Below are positions 18,298 to 27,881 of a stretch of DNA of 64,000 nucleotides, piece after piece. The notes below the pieces were generated by a model, which did not search any database, was not told the origin of the DNA, and saw nothing but the letters and a program-made list of their open reading frames with translations. This DNA is from Acidobacteria bacterium 13_1_20CM_3_53_8. Its GTDB lineage: Bacteria; Acidobacteriota; Blastocatellia; Pyrinomonadales; Pyrinomonadaceae. The translations under genes and the position numbers were made by a program. Position 1 is the first letter of the stretch, and every line of letters begins with the position of its first letter. Where the stretch lies: contig MNJR01000144.1 in assembly GCA_001920415.1 (NCBI GenBank), positions 38,941 through 102,940 on the forward strand, written 5' to 3'.

Positions 18298-19293
18298 ATG
18301 CGCCTTTCAGTTATCTCGGATCTCAAAGCGTCTCGTAATGGTCTAGTTCAGCAACTTCCACCATCAAATCTTGACGCAGACAACTGGCCGTTTCGTATCT
18401 ACGCGTCAGAATCTTTACGTCAGAGACTAAAGAGAAGTATTGCTCCCCCACTTCTTTTTACTGCCCAGCCACGCCTACGCCGAATGGTAGAAATTCCGTT
18501 CAATTATGATTTACTCACATACGACGAAAGGCACGCAGAAGCCGCGTCACTCAGAAATCTCCTGCGATTTCTACGCAGGGATAAGATAGAAAGGGTGTTT
18601 ATACCCGGATGTTTTGTCGGTGGCGAAGACGTACAATTCTGGCTTCGTAGGGGTGTGAAACGATTGGACGGTATTGACGTGCTCGATCTCAATACTTGGC
18701 CTGACATAACCCAACAATTAGCAGAGCATTTCATGGCTAAAGTAAATTTTAAGCGCGCCTCTATTGAAGAAATACCATTTGAGAGCGGTTACTATGATCT
18801 TCTCTGTACAAGGGCAGTGCTTGAGCATGTTCATAACTTAGATGCTGCGGCGCGTGAGACAGCAAGGATATTAAGGCCGGGAGGTTGGGCTTGGCATGAG
18901 ATTGGGCCTCTCTATTACACCCATAGCGGCGATCACTGTATCTCAAGTTATGGAGACGAGCATGGCTACGACCATTTACTATTAGACGAGCACGAGTATA
19001 AAGCGATGGTTTGCGATCAAGAGTTTTATTCCAACGAACCTGACCCGTACTGTTCTTATTGGGCGCAGCACGACCAGTTTTCGTTCGCTTTGCCAGATGA
19101 GTACATTGAGACTTTTACTCGCTACTTCAATATCAGGCACACGGTCTTAAAACTGAGTGGGCCGGGACTTTGGTTCAGGGAGGAGAAACCAGAGGAGTGG
19201 AGTATCTTACTTGACGCTGGTTTGAGGGAATCAGACTTGCTCGTTAAATCAATCGTTGTTATCTTGCAAAAACATTCCACTTCATTGCTCTAG
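18298..19293 (+). CDS. class I SAM methyltransferase-like protein
   Basis: Protein of 331 residues with a recognisable methyltransferase core: VFIPGCFVGGEDVQFWLRRG (a modified motif I), LDGIDVLDLNTWPD, IPFESGYYDLLCTRAVLEHVHNL (about 155-177) and ARILRPGGWAWHEIGP. After the core come two acidic/aromatic segments that do not match a family I know. It ends the methyltransferase/glycosyltransferase block and is followed by a 202-base gap. Substrate unknown. Confidence 0.8.
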   Translation: MRLSVISDLKASRNGLVQQLPPSNLDADNWPFRIYASESLRQRLKRSIAPPLLFTAQPRLRRMVEIPFNYDLLTYDERHAEAASLRNLLRFLRRDKIERVFIPGCFVGGEDVQFWLRRGVKRLDGIDVLDLNTWPDITQQLAEHFMAKVNFKRASIEEIPFESGYYDLLCTRAVLEHVHNLDAAARETARILRPGGWAWHEIGPLYYTHSGDHCISSYGDEHGYDHLLLDEHEYKAMVCDQEFYSNEPDPYCSYWAQHDQFSFALPDEYIETFTRYFNIRHTVLKLSGPGLWFREEKPEEWSILLDAGLRESDLLVKSIVVILQKHSTSLL

Positions 19294-19386
19294 AGATTTT
19301 AAGGCTAGGGATTAGCCTTCAAGCGAAAACGTGTCCTAAAGAAAGAATAGAAACCGTTAGTTGCTTCAGACACGAAGCTCTTTAAG

Positions 19387-19440
19387 ATATACAGTGTCCT
19401 TAAAGTTGCTCCGACAGAAAGTTCATTCGTTTTCTAGATG
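19387..19440 (+). promoter_or_regulatory. conserved upstream element, copy 1 (before gmd)
   Basis: This stretch of the 19294-19495 gap shares ATACAGTG, CCTT, GCTCCG and TTTCTAGA, in the same order, with the region before the 35.6 kb dehydratase gene. A third, looser match precedes the kinase gene at 44.0 kb. All three lie upstream of genes that follow a long gap. It may be a shared promoter or leader element. The rest of this gap shows only a weak hairpin (AAGGCT/AGCCTT near 19300-19318). Confidence 0.35.
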
Positions 19441-19495
19441 CGTTTGCCTTGGAATTACACTGCTCTTTAAATCTTATTTTGAGGGTTAAGCAGCT

Positions 19496-20542
19496 ATGTC
19501 AAAACGCGCGCTGGTAACCGGAATAACTGGACAGGACGGTTCATTCCTGACCGAATTTTTATTGGAGAAGGGCTATGAAGTTTACGGCATAATTCGCCGC
19601 GCCAGTTCATTCAACACTGATCGCATCAATCATCTTTATCAAGACCCCCATGCTCCAGATACACGGCTGCGCCTTATTTATGGTGACCTGAACGATTCCA
19701 GTTCTCTCAATACCATCTTGCGCAATACGCAACCCGATGAGATTTATAACCTAGGCGCACAATCTCATGTTCGCGTAAGTTTCGACATCCCGGAATATAC
19801 GGCAGAAGTTACTGGAGTCGGTACTGTGCGTATTCTAGAGGCGATTCGTGAAGCAGGAATCAAGCCGAAATTCTATCAAGCTTCATCATCAGAATTATTC
19901 GGGAAAGTTGTGGAGTCACCGCAGACCGAAAGAACACCATTCTATCCCAGATCACCTTATGCTTGCGCCAAGGCTTATGCTTATTACATCACGGTCAATT
20001 ATCGTGAAAGCTATGGGTTATTTGCCTGCAATGGCATCCTATTCAATCATGAATCAGAGCGTCGAGGCGAGACGTTCGTGTCACGAAAGATCACGCGCGC
20101 TGCAACGAGAATCAAGTTAGGATTACAGGATAAACTTTATCTGGGCAATCTGGATGCAAAGCGCGACTGGGGATATGCGCGTGATTATGTTGATGCGATG
20201 TGGTTGATGCTGCAAGCTGAAGAACCGGACGATTATGTTATAGCCACAGGCAAAACTCATTCTATAAGGGAGTTTCTGGATGAAGCTTTCGGCCATCTGG
20301 ACCTTAACTGGAAAGAGTACGTGGAGATTGACCCTCGCTACTACAGACCCACCGAGGTTGACTTGCTATTAGGGGATTCGACCAAGGCACGCCGCGTACT
20401 GGGGTGGGAGCCTAAAGTGAACTTCAAAGAACTGGTTCGTTTGATGGTTGAATACGATCTTGATTTAGCCAGACATGAGAAGGCAAGCAGGTCATTGGGT
20501 GAACGAGCAATTTCGGCAGAAACAGGTTGGTGGGAAACTTAA
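19496..20542 (+). CDS. gmd: GDP-mannose 4,6-dehydratase
   Basis: Converts GDP-D-mannose to GDP-4-keto-6-deoxy-D-mannose, the first step to GDP-L-fucose. Extended SDR: NAD(P)-binding [18 protein letters not shown] (about 9-26), [17 protein letters not shown], the catalytic region [10 protein letters not shown], and YACAK carrying the Tyr-xxx-Lys pair (about 156-160). [19 protein letters not shown] is diagnostic for the family. At 348 aa it is full length. The fucose synthase gene follows after 121 bases. Confidence 0.97.
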   Translation: MSKRALVTGITGQDGSFLTEFLLEKGYEVYGIIRRASSFNTDRINHLYQDPHAPDTRLRLIYGDLNDSSSLNTILRNTQPDEIYNLGAQSHVRVSFDIPEYTAEVTGVGTVRILEAIREAGIKPKFYQASSSELFGKVVESPQTERTPFYPRSPYACAKAYAYYITVNYRESYGLFACNGILFNHESERRGETFVSRKITRAATRIKLGLQDKLYLGNLDAKRDWGYARDYVDAMWLMLQAEEPDDYVIATGKTHSIREFLDEAFGHLDLNWKEYVEIDPRYYRPTEVDLLLGDSTKARRVLGWEPKVNFKELVRLMVEYDLDLARHEKASRSLGERAISAETGWWET

Positions 20543-20657
20543 AAAATCAAAGTTCAAGATGATTGATTAGGCGATTCTCGACTAAATTTATGGCCTGTTC
20601 TGTATAGGAAACAATTGAGGTCGCGATTATCAAGGCTATTAGAGAAAAGCAAATTGA

Positions 20658-21629
<972 letters not shown>

Positions 21630-21685
21630 AATCCGACATCGGTAGCTAAGGCGAGCAGTCGGCGTAATATAAAAGGACTTAAGCG

Positions 21686-23569
21686 ATGTGTGGAATTGTC
21701 GGAGCATTGATGAAGGGGACGCGCGAGCAGTCGGTAGAAATAGTAGCGCGCGGCGTCTCTGCGCTTGCACATCGAGGCCCTGATGACAAAGACATTGTTG
21801 AAGTTGATTCCTCGCATGACAACGTTAAGGTTGTTTTCGGACACAGACGGCTCAGTATCATTGATCTTTCAGAAGGCGGGCATCAACCGATGCGCGACCG
21901 GGAAACAGGTAACTGGATTACATACAACGGCGAGGTCTATAGCTACTTATCTCTGCGCAAAGAGCTTGAGGACGAGCGGCGCAGGTGGGTTTCGCACTCA
22001 GATACAGAAGTTGTTCTTCGCGCGTTCGCAAAGTGGGGCGTTGATTGTTTTGAAAAATTGCGGGGCATGTACGCGCTTGCCGTGTGGGATGTGCGAAAGC
22101 AAGAACTTGTTCTGGCGCGTGACCCCTTTGGCATTAAGCCGCTCTATTACTATCGGACTGAAAATCTTTTTCTATTCGCATCTGAAATTCGCGCGCTTCT
22201 TGCGAGCGGGCTTGTCCCGCGCCGCTTAAGCCCTGAAGGTCTCGCATCGTTTCTGGATTTCGGTTCGGTCGAAGCGCCCGCGACAATCCTTGAGGGCGTG
22301 CGCTCGCTCCTGCCCGGCCATTCGATGACCGTAAGATTTTCGGGAAACTCTTTTCAGACGGAAGAGAAATTTTTCGCTGAAAAACTCTGGGCAACTGATG
22401 AGAGAGTTGCTGTAAAGAATCGTGACGAGGCGGTCGTACAGTTAAGAGAGATTCTTGAAGAGTCCGTGCGTCTTCATCTGGTGAGCGATGTTCCGCTCGG
22501 CCTCTTTCTTTCCGGCGGAATGGATTCAAGCGCGCTCGTAGCTTTGATGAGCAGGGTTTCAACTGAGAGGCCGAAAACTTTCAGCGTGGTCTTCGCAGAA
22601 GGGAAGTTTACAGAGGCCGCGCACGCTCGATACGTTGCAGAAAAGTTCGAGACCGATCATCAAGAGATTCCGCTCTCAGAAGATGACCTGCTCGGATTGC
22701 TTCCTTCAGCCTTGAGCGCCATTGATCAGCCGACGATTGATGGCATCAACACTTATGTCGTCTCAAAAGCTGTGAAAGAATCGGGCGCTACTGTGGCGCT
22801 TTCAGGGCTGGGTGGCGACGAGTTGTTCGCGGGCTACAGCACTTTTCGTAGAGCGCTCAGAATGAAGCGGCTCGAAAGATTTCCGCCGCGACTTCGCAGA
22901 ACTGCTTTAGCGTTGGGAAAGCCTTTTGCGAACGGCTCCGTGCAGAAGAAAAAGCTCTGGCAGCTTTTGACGAGCGAGGGAAGCGCTCGCGATGTTTATA
23001 AAATCTCGCGCCAGCTTTTCGCTCCAGACGAACGGCTAGCCCTCTTAGTGGAAGATGCGGATGAAGTTGAAAGAGAAAACTCTAACGGTCTGCATGATAT
23101 TGTGAACGCTGTCTCTCTTTACGAGCTTCGCGGATACATGGCAAACACGCTGCTGCGCGACACGGACGCTATGAGCATGGCTCATTCGCTTGAGGTGCGC
23201 GTCCCATTCGTTGATGCGGAGGTCGTGCGCTTCATGCTGGGGTTGCCGGGTGCGTGGAAGATGAGAGGCGATGGGCCAAAGCCTCTCCTTCAAGATGTGA
23301 TTAAAGATTTGCTCCCGACTGAATTTATGCGCAGGCCGAAGATGGGGTTTACGCTTCCGTTCGAAAGCTGGATGCAGTCTCGGCTGCGCGATCAAATTAA
23401 CCAAAAGTTCGCAGACGAAGGCGGTTTCATAAAATTGGGGATTCGACCTGAAGCCGCGCAAAAGGTCTGGGCGCGTTTCCTTCTCAATCCTCGAAGCGTA
23501 GGCTGGTCACGTCCTTGGTCTCTATTCGTGCTCGCCAACTGGTGCGAGCTTCACCAAATCGAGTTGTGA
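21686..23569 (+). CDS. asnB: asparagine synthase-like glutamine amidotransferase
   Basis: Class II glutamine amidotransferase joined to a PP-loop ATP pyrophosphatase domain. The catalytic Cys2 is present (MCGIVGALM), as are the LAHRGPDD and HRRLSIIDLSEGGHQPM stretches. The synthetase half has the PP-loop LFLSGGMDSSALVAL (about 272-286) and LSGLGGDELFAGY. AsnB-like proteins in polysaccharide clusters probably amidate a uronic acid or aminoacyl substituent; asparagine itself is also possible. At 627 aa it is full length. It partners with a second paralogue after one glycosyltransferase gene. The next gene starts inside its stop codon. Confidence 0.93.
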   Translation: MCGIVGALMKGTREQSVEIVARGVSALAHRGPDDKDIVEVDSSHDNVKVVFGHRRLSIIDLSEGGHQPMRDRETGNWITYNGEVYSYLSLRKELEDERRRWVSHSDTEVVLRAFAKWGVDCFEKLRGMYALAVWDVRKQELVLARDPFGIKPLYYYRTENLFLFASEIRALLASGLVPRRLSPEGLASFLDFGSVEAPATILEGVRSLLPGHSMTVRFSGNSFQTEEKFFAEKLWATDERVAVKNRDEAVVQLREILEESVRLHLVSDVPLGLFLSGGMDSSALVALMSRVSTERPKTFSVVFAEGKFTEAAHARYVAEKFETDHQEIPLSEDDLLGLLPSALSAIDQPTIDGINTYVVSKAVKESGATVALSGLGGDELFAGYSTFRRALRMKRLERFPPRLRRTALALGKPFANGSVQKKKLWQLLTSEGSARDVYKISRQLFAPDERLALLVEDADEVERENSNGLHDIVNAVSLYELRGYMANTLLRDTDAMSMAHSLEVRVPFVDAEVVRFMLGLPGAWKMRGDGPKPLLQDVIKDLLPTEFMRRPKMGFTLPFESWMQSRLRDQINQKFADEGGFIKLGIRPEAAQKVWARFLLNPRSVGWSRPWSLFVLANWCELHQIEL

Positions 23570-24771
23570 AAGTCCTGCACGTTCTTCCAAGGCTTGCATT
23601 GCAATGTGGAGGCCCGGTCGTTGCCGCTCTTGGCATGACCTCTGCGCTAGCAAGGGCTGGCGTGGAAGTGAGACTGGTCGCAACTGACCGCTGGGCTTAC
23701 GACATCCCCGAAAAATTCGACTGCGATACTCGAATCTTTCCTAACCTCGTCGGCCCTTGGCAGTGGTCGCCGAAACTCGGTAGGGCGCTGCCGGAACTCG
23801 TCGGTTGGGCAGACGTGGTGAACCTGCACACGCTCTGGAGTTATCCGGTCTCAGCAGCCGCGCGTGAATGCCGCCGCACTGGCGTGCCTTACATTTTGAG
23901 ACCGTGCGGCATGATGGACACTTGGTCGCTATCGCAAAAGAGTTGGAAGAAGCGTCTCTATACGGCTCTGGTAGAACGAAGAACGGTTGATGGCGCGGCT
24001 GCGCTGTGGTTCACGAGCGAAGAGGAGAGAAGAAGCGCTCAGCCTTTCAACTATAAATCACCGGATACAGTTATTCCTTTGGGGCTTGCTCCTAACGCCT
24101 ATCAGAATCTGCCCACGCCCGGCAATTTTAAACTGAAATATACGGAACTAGCCGGGCGTCGCCTCATACTTTTCCTAGGCAGGCTCACGCCGGGCAAACG
24201 GGTTGATCTTCTGCTTCAAGCTTTCGCAGAGATTCATGAAGAATTTTCTGACACGACGCTGGTCATAGCAGGGCCTAATGAGGGAACTTACCTGAGCGAG
24301 TTAAGGCAGTTGGCCCAGAGTTTGCGAATCACAGAGCGCGTTGTTTTCACGGGGGCGCTGCGAGGGCTAGAGGTACAGGCCGCGCTTGTTGATGCGGAAA
24401 TTTTTGCGCTGCCTTCTCTGCACGAAAATTTCGGAGTGTCAGTGATAGAGGCTATGGCCTGCGGAGTTCCTGTCATCGTCAGCAACCTTGTAAATCTTTC
24501 GGAACAGGTTGAGCAGTTCAAAGCCGGTGTGAGCATAAGTCCTACTGCGGAATCTCTGACGAAAGCTTTACGACAGCTTCTAGCAGACCCTTCGCTATCA
24601 AGTCAGATGGGTGCGAATGGCAGAAAACTCGTGTTAGAAAAATTCACTTGGGACGGAATCGTTCCCGAACTGATTGATCTATACGAAAGAGCTATTGCGC
24701 GAAAGCTAAAGGCCAGAGCCGCGCGCGATGTAGTTCATGTGGATGGCGCTGGACAGTTAGGCGAATTGTAA
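23566..24771 (+). CDS. GT4-family glycosyltransferase
   Basis: GT-B glycosyltransferase: VKVLHVLPRLALQCGGPVVAALG opens the acceptor half; RLILFLGRLTPGKRVDLLLQAFAEI (about 203-227), VFTGALRGLEVQAALVDAEIFALPS and the EX7E region ENFGVSVIEAMACGVPVIVSNL (about 286-308) form the donor half. The start chosen is GTG overlapping the upstream TGA by four bases; it puts the first beta strand at the N-terminus. An earlier in-frame start 17 codons upstream would overlap asnB by 55 bases and add nothing conserved. It lies between two asparagine-synthase paralogues. Confidence 0.9.
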   Translation: MKVLHVLPRLALQCGGPVVAALGMTSALARAGVEVRLVATDRWAYDIPEKFDCDTRIFPNLVGPWQWSPKLGRALPELVGWADVVNLHTLWSYPVSAAARECRRTGVPYILRPCGMMDTWSLSQKSWKKRLYTALVERRTVDGAAALWFTSEEERRSAQPFNYKSPDTVIPLGLAPNAYQNLPTPGNFKLKYTELAGRRLILFLGRLTPGKRVDLLLQAFAEIHEEFSDTTLVIAGPNEGTYLSELRQLAQSLRITERVVFTGALRGLEVQAALVDAEIFALPSLHENFGVSVIEAMACGVPVIVSNLVNLSEQVEQFKAGVSISPTAESLTKALRQLLADPSLSSQMGANGRKLVLEKFTWDGIVPELIDLYERAIARKLKARAARDVVHVDGAGQLGEL

Positions 24772-24777
24772 TCAGAT

Positions 24778-26703
24778 ATGTGTGGTATCGCAGGATTTTT
24801 TAATCTAAGCGACAGTTCCGTTCTGGAACGCATGACAGACCTGCTGGCTTATCGCGGGCCGGATGATCGAGGCACGCGATATTTCGAGAAAGAACGAGTC
24901 GGCCTTGGGCATCGCAGGCTCTCCATCATTGACCTCTCGCCTGCGGGTCATCAGCCTATGAGCAACGCGGACGAGAGCATTTGGATAACTTACAACGGAG
25001 AAATCTATAACTTTTTAGAGTTGCGTGGCGAACTGGAAGCGCTGGGGCATAGCTTTAAATCAAGAACAGATACGGAAGTGATTCTGCATTTGTATGAGGA
25101 AGAGGGCGCAGAGTGCGTTAAGCGTTTGAACGGAATGTTCGCATTCGCGCTCTTTGACAGGCGCAAACGTAAACTCGTTCTCGCACGTGACCATTTTGGA
25201 ATCAAACCTCTCTACTACTACCACGAAAATGGCTGCCTCGTTTTCGCTTCGGAAATAAAAGCGATCCTGGCATCGAACGCTTATTCGACAGAAGTAAACT
25301 GGCAAGCCGCGCGCGACTTTTTCACATACCTTTACGTTCCATGTCCAGAGACTATGTTTCGTGGAATCTACCAGGTTCCTCCGGCGCATGTTGTAGAACT
25401 GGATTTGACTACGAACCAACTGGAATCAAGACGCTTCTGGCAGCCGCGCCAGATCGAAAGAGTAAACGGCAACGGTTCTCATCAAGACGAGAAAGAAAGA
25501 TTGCGAGAGCTTCTCTCCGATAGCGTGGAGCGCCAGATGATTAGCGACGTGCCGCTCGGCGTTTTCTTGAGCGGCGGCGTTGATTCGCCAATACTGGCGG
25601 GGCTTATGATGCAATCATCTTCCCAGAAGATCAAAACCTTCACAGTTGTATTTCGCGGCAAGGGGCTTGAGTTTTACGATGAGAGCGAAGCGGCTCGAAA
25701 GGTTTCCGAAAAATTCGGAACAGAGCATCAAGAGATTGAAGTTGATTTGAACGATCCAGTAGAAATGCTAGAACTCGTAGACCACTTCGATCAGCCTTTC
25801 GGCAATCCCACCTTCTATCTAATGTACTTAATCTCCAAACACACGCGGCGCGCTGTGACGGTTGCGTTGTGCGGCGCAGGCGGCGATGAGCTTTTCGCAG
25901 GCTATCCGCGTTATCGCGCTATGAAGATGGCGCGATGGCTGCGCCGCGTTCCGCGCCCCATTCTGGCTGGCGCTCGACGCGCTCTTGATATGGCGTCGGA
26001 CGATCACAGAAAGATGACTCTGCGGCGCGCTCGTCAGTTACTCGATGGTCTTAGCGAAGACGAAGTGAGCCAGTTTGTGAACTGGACTTACTTTCTAACC
26101 GAAAATCAGAAGAAGAGTCTTCTTAATCAAATTACATTTGATAGGGCGAACGCTAACGGAGGTTTTCTACCTGCTGAAAGAATTATGCGGCGTCATCTGG
26201 GTGAAAGTTTGCTGGAAGACAAGGGCAATAGAATTCTTCATCTGGATGTGCAAACTTTTCTTCCAGACAACATTCTGGAATACACGGACAAGATGAGCAT
26301 GGCGCATTCATTGGAAGTGCGCGTGCCTTACCTTGATTATCGCTTTGTAGAGCACTCGCTTCAGATTCCTTTCCGCGAAAAACTGCGCAAGGGGAAAGGG
26401 AAAGCAATTTTAACAGAAGTGTTCGCAAACCTTTTCCCGGCTGGACACTTGAAGAGGCCGAAGAAGGGTTTCAATTTTCCACTGGCGCTATGGATGCGCG
26501 CGTCGTTCGATGGTTACTTCAACCGTAATCTGAATCGCGCTGAGGTTGAGAGGCTGGGAATTTTCAACTTCGATTACATAGAGTCGTTGCGCCACCAGCA
26601 CCGGACAGGCAAGGCCGACAATTCCTACGCGCTCTTTTCAATCATTATGTTCGACAAGTGGTTCCGAGACTACATTCTTGAAGAAGAACCTGTTGAAATT
26701 TAG
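24778..26703 (+). CDS. asnB: asparagine synthase-like glutamine amidotransferase (second copy)
   Basis: Paralogue of the amidotransferase at 21.7 kb. MCGIAGFFNL gives the catalytic Cys2, LAYRGPDDRG and HRRLSIIDLSPAGHQPM follow, and the PP-loop is LGVFLSGGVDSPILAGLMMQ (about 260-279) with LCGAGGDELFAGY. At 641 aa it is complete. Compared with the first copy, the PP-loop ends DSP rather than DSS and the synthetase domain diverges clearly, so the two probably have different substrates. It follows the glycosyltransferase by six bases, within one operon. Confidence 0.93.
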   Translation: MCGIAGFFNLSDSSVLERMTDLLAYRGPDDRGTRYFEKERVGLGHRRLSIIDLSPAGHQPMSNADESIWITYNGEIYNFLELRGELEALGHSFKSRTDTEVILHLYEEEGAECVKRLNGMFAFALFDRRKRKLVLARDHFGIKPLYYYHENGCLVFASEIKAILASNAYSTEVNWQAARDFFTYLYVPCPETMFRGIYQVPPAHVVELDLTTNQLESRRFWQPRQIERVNGNGSHQDEKERLRELLSDSVERQMISDVPLGVFLSGGVDSPILAGLMMQSSSQKIKTFTVVFRGKGLEFYDESEAARKVSEKFGTEHQEIEVDLNDPVEMLELVDHFDQPFGNPTFYLMYLISKHTRRAVTVALCGAGGDELFAGYPRYRAMKMARWLRRVPRPILAGARRALDMASDDHRKMTLRRARQLLDGLSEDEVSQFVNWTYFLTENQKKSLLNQITFDRANANGGFLPAERIMRRHLGESLLEDKGNRILHLDVQTFLPDNILEYTDKMSMAHSLEVRVPYLDYRFVEHSLQIPFREKLRKGKGKAILTEVFANLFPAGHLKRPKKGFNFPLALWMRASFDGYFNRNLNRAEVERLGIFNFDYIESLRHQHRTGKADNSYALFSIIMFDKWFRDYILEEEPVEI

Positions 26704-26728
26704 AGTTTGTTGTAATTGAAAGGATTTT

Positions 26729-27769
26729 ATGCCGAGAGTTAAAGCAGCAATCATAGGAACCGGATTAATAGCGGGGAAGAAACATATTCCGGCTTTTCTG
26801 AAGCACAAAAGCAAAGTCGAATTGGCCGCGCTCTGCGATTTGAATCAAGCGGCCGCGCAGAAGGTTGCGAGCAAGTTCGGAATACCGCGAACCTACTCCG
26901 ACATAGGCGAGATGATCGAGCAGGAAAAGCCAGACATCGTTGACATCTGCACGCCGCCGCAGACTCACGTGAAGCTCGCTATAGAGGCTATGAAGCGTGG
27001 CTGCAACGTTTTTATAGAAAAGCCTATGGCGCTTACTGTAGAAGAGTGCGACCGTATCGTTGACGCTTCGCGCTCGGCGGGCGTGAAGGTGTGCGCAGGC
27101 CACAGCGATCTCTTCTACTATCCGTTCATGGAAGCTCGTGAGATGGTCGCGCGCGGCGCAATTGGTGAGTTTCGCGGGATGCGAATCTTTCTTTCGACGC
27201 CTACGAACTACATGACCTCGCAAGAAAATCACTGGGCGCACAAGTTGCCCGGCGGCGTAATTGGCGAAACAGGCCCACACATTGTTTACATGACGCTGGC
27301 TTTCATCAATCCTGTAAGGCGCGTGAGCGTTGATGCCATGAAGATTCTTGATTATCCTTGGTCGCGTTATGACGACTATCGTATAAATCTGATTGGAGAC
27401 AAGGCTATAAGCTCCGTGACCCTCTCTTATACTACGGATCAATGGGCTGCGCGTTTGGATATTTTGGGGAGCAAAGGTATTCTCACACTCGATCTTGAAG
27501 GCATGTATCTAATCAACAATCGCCGTCCGACCTTAAAGCCAGTGCCCGTCGCGCTCTCTCTCTTGAGCGAATCAGGTCAAATAGTTCAGAATCTTCTATC
27601 GAAGAGCATGAAGGTGGCTACGGGACGCTACGACAACACACACGACATTCTGATTGAGCGCTTCGTTGACGCCGTAGCGAACGGGACGGAATCGCCCGTG
27701 TCGGCGGAAGAGGGAAGGGAAGCAGTCAGGGTTTTGAATATGATCGTAAAGAGTCTGGAGTCAGACTGA
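26729..27769 (+). CDS. Gfo/Idh/MocA-family oxidoreductase
   Basis: NAD(P)-dependent sugar dehydrogenase or keto-reductase. The N-terminal Rossmann fold starts with AAIIGTGLIAGKKHIPAFL (about 6-24), followed by DIVDICTPPQTHVKLAIEAM (about 70-89) and the signature NVFIEKPMALTVEECDRIV with the EKP motif (about 92-110). The C-terminal domain includes GGVIGETGPHIVYMTLAF. At 346 aa it is typical. In polysaccharide clusters this family oxidises or reduces nucleotide-sugar intermediates. The last codons of the gene form the left end of a palindromic element that runs through the following gap. Confidence 0.9.
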   Translation: MPRVKAAIIGTGLIAGKKHIPAFLKHKSKVELAALCDLNQAAAQKVASKFGIPRTYSDIGEMIEQEKPDIVDICTPPQTHVKLAIEAMKRGCNVFIEKPMALTVEECDRIVDASRSAGVKVCAGHSDLFYYPFMEAREMVARGAIGEFRGMRIFLSTPTNYMTSQENHWAHKLPGGVIGETGPHIVYMTLAFINPVRRVSVDAMKILDYPWSRYDDYRINLIGDKAISSVTLSYTTDQWAARLDILGSKGILTLDLEGMYLINNRRPTLKPVPVALSLLSESGQIVQNLLSKSMKVATGRYDNTHDILIERFVDAVANGTESPVSAEEGREAVRVLNMIVKSLESD

Positions 27770-27877
27770 TTTTCGATTTTAGATTTGCGATTTTCGATTT
27801 AAGAGCTTTTCTGTTTCTTCCAATCGAAAATCCAAAATCCAAAATCGAAAATCCATTTGGCTCCAGACTCCAGACTC
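27751..27877. repeat. palindromic heptamer-repeat element (TTTTcGA and CTCCAGA words)
   Basis: Two nested inverted repeats fill the gap before the carbamoyltransferase gene. The outer pair is a 12-base perfect match between 27751-27762, which lies in the last codons of the oxidoreductase gene, and 27866-27877. The inner pair is 27769-27799 with 27822-27852: 31 bases with three mismatches and a 22-base loop. The inner arms are tandem 7-base units (TTTTCGA, TTTTAGA, TTTGCGA, TTTTCGA; on the right AATCGAA, AATCCAA, AATCCAA, AATCGAA). The outer right arm is also heptameric (CTCCAGA twice). It ends five bases before the next ATG. Confidence 0.85.
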
Positions 27878-27881
27878 TTTT

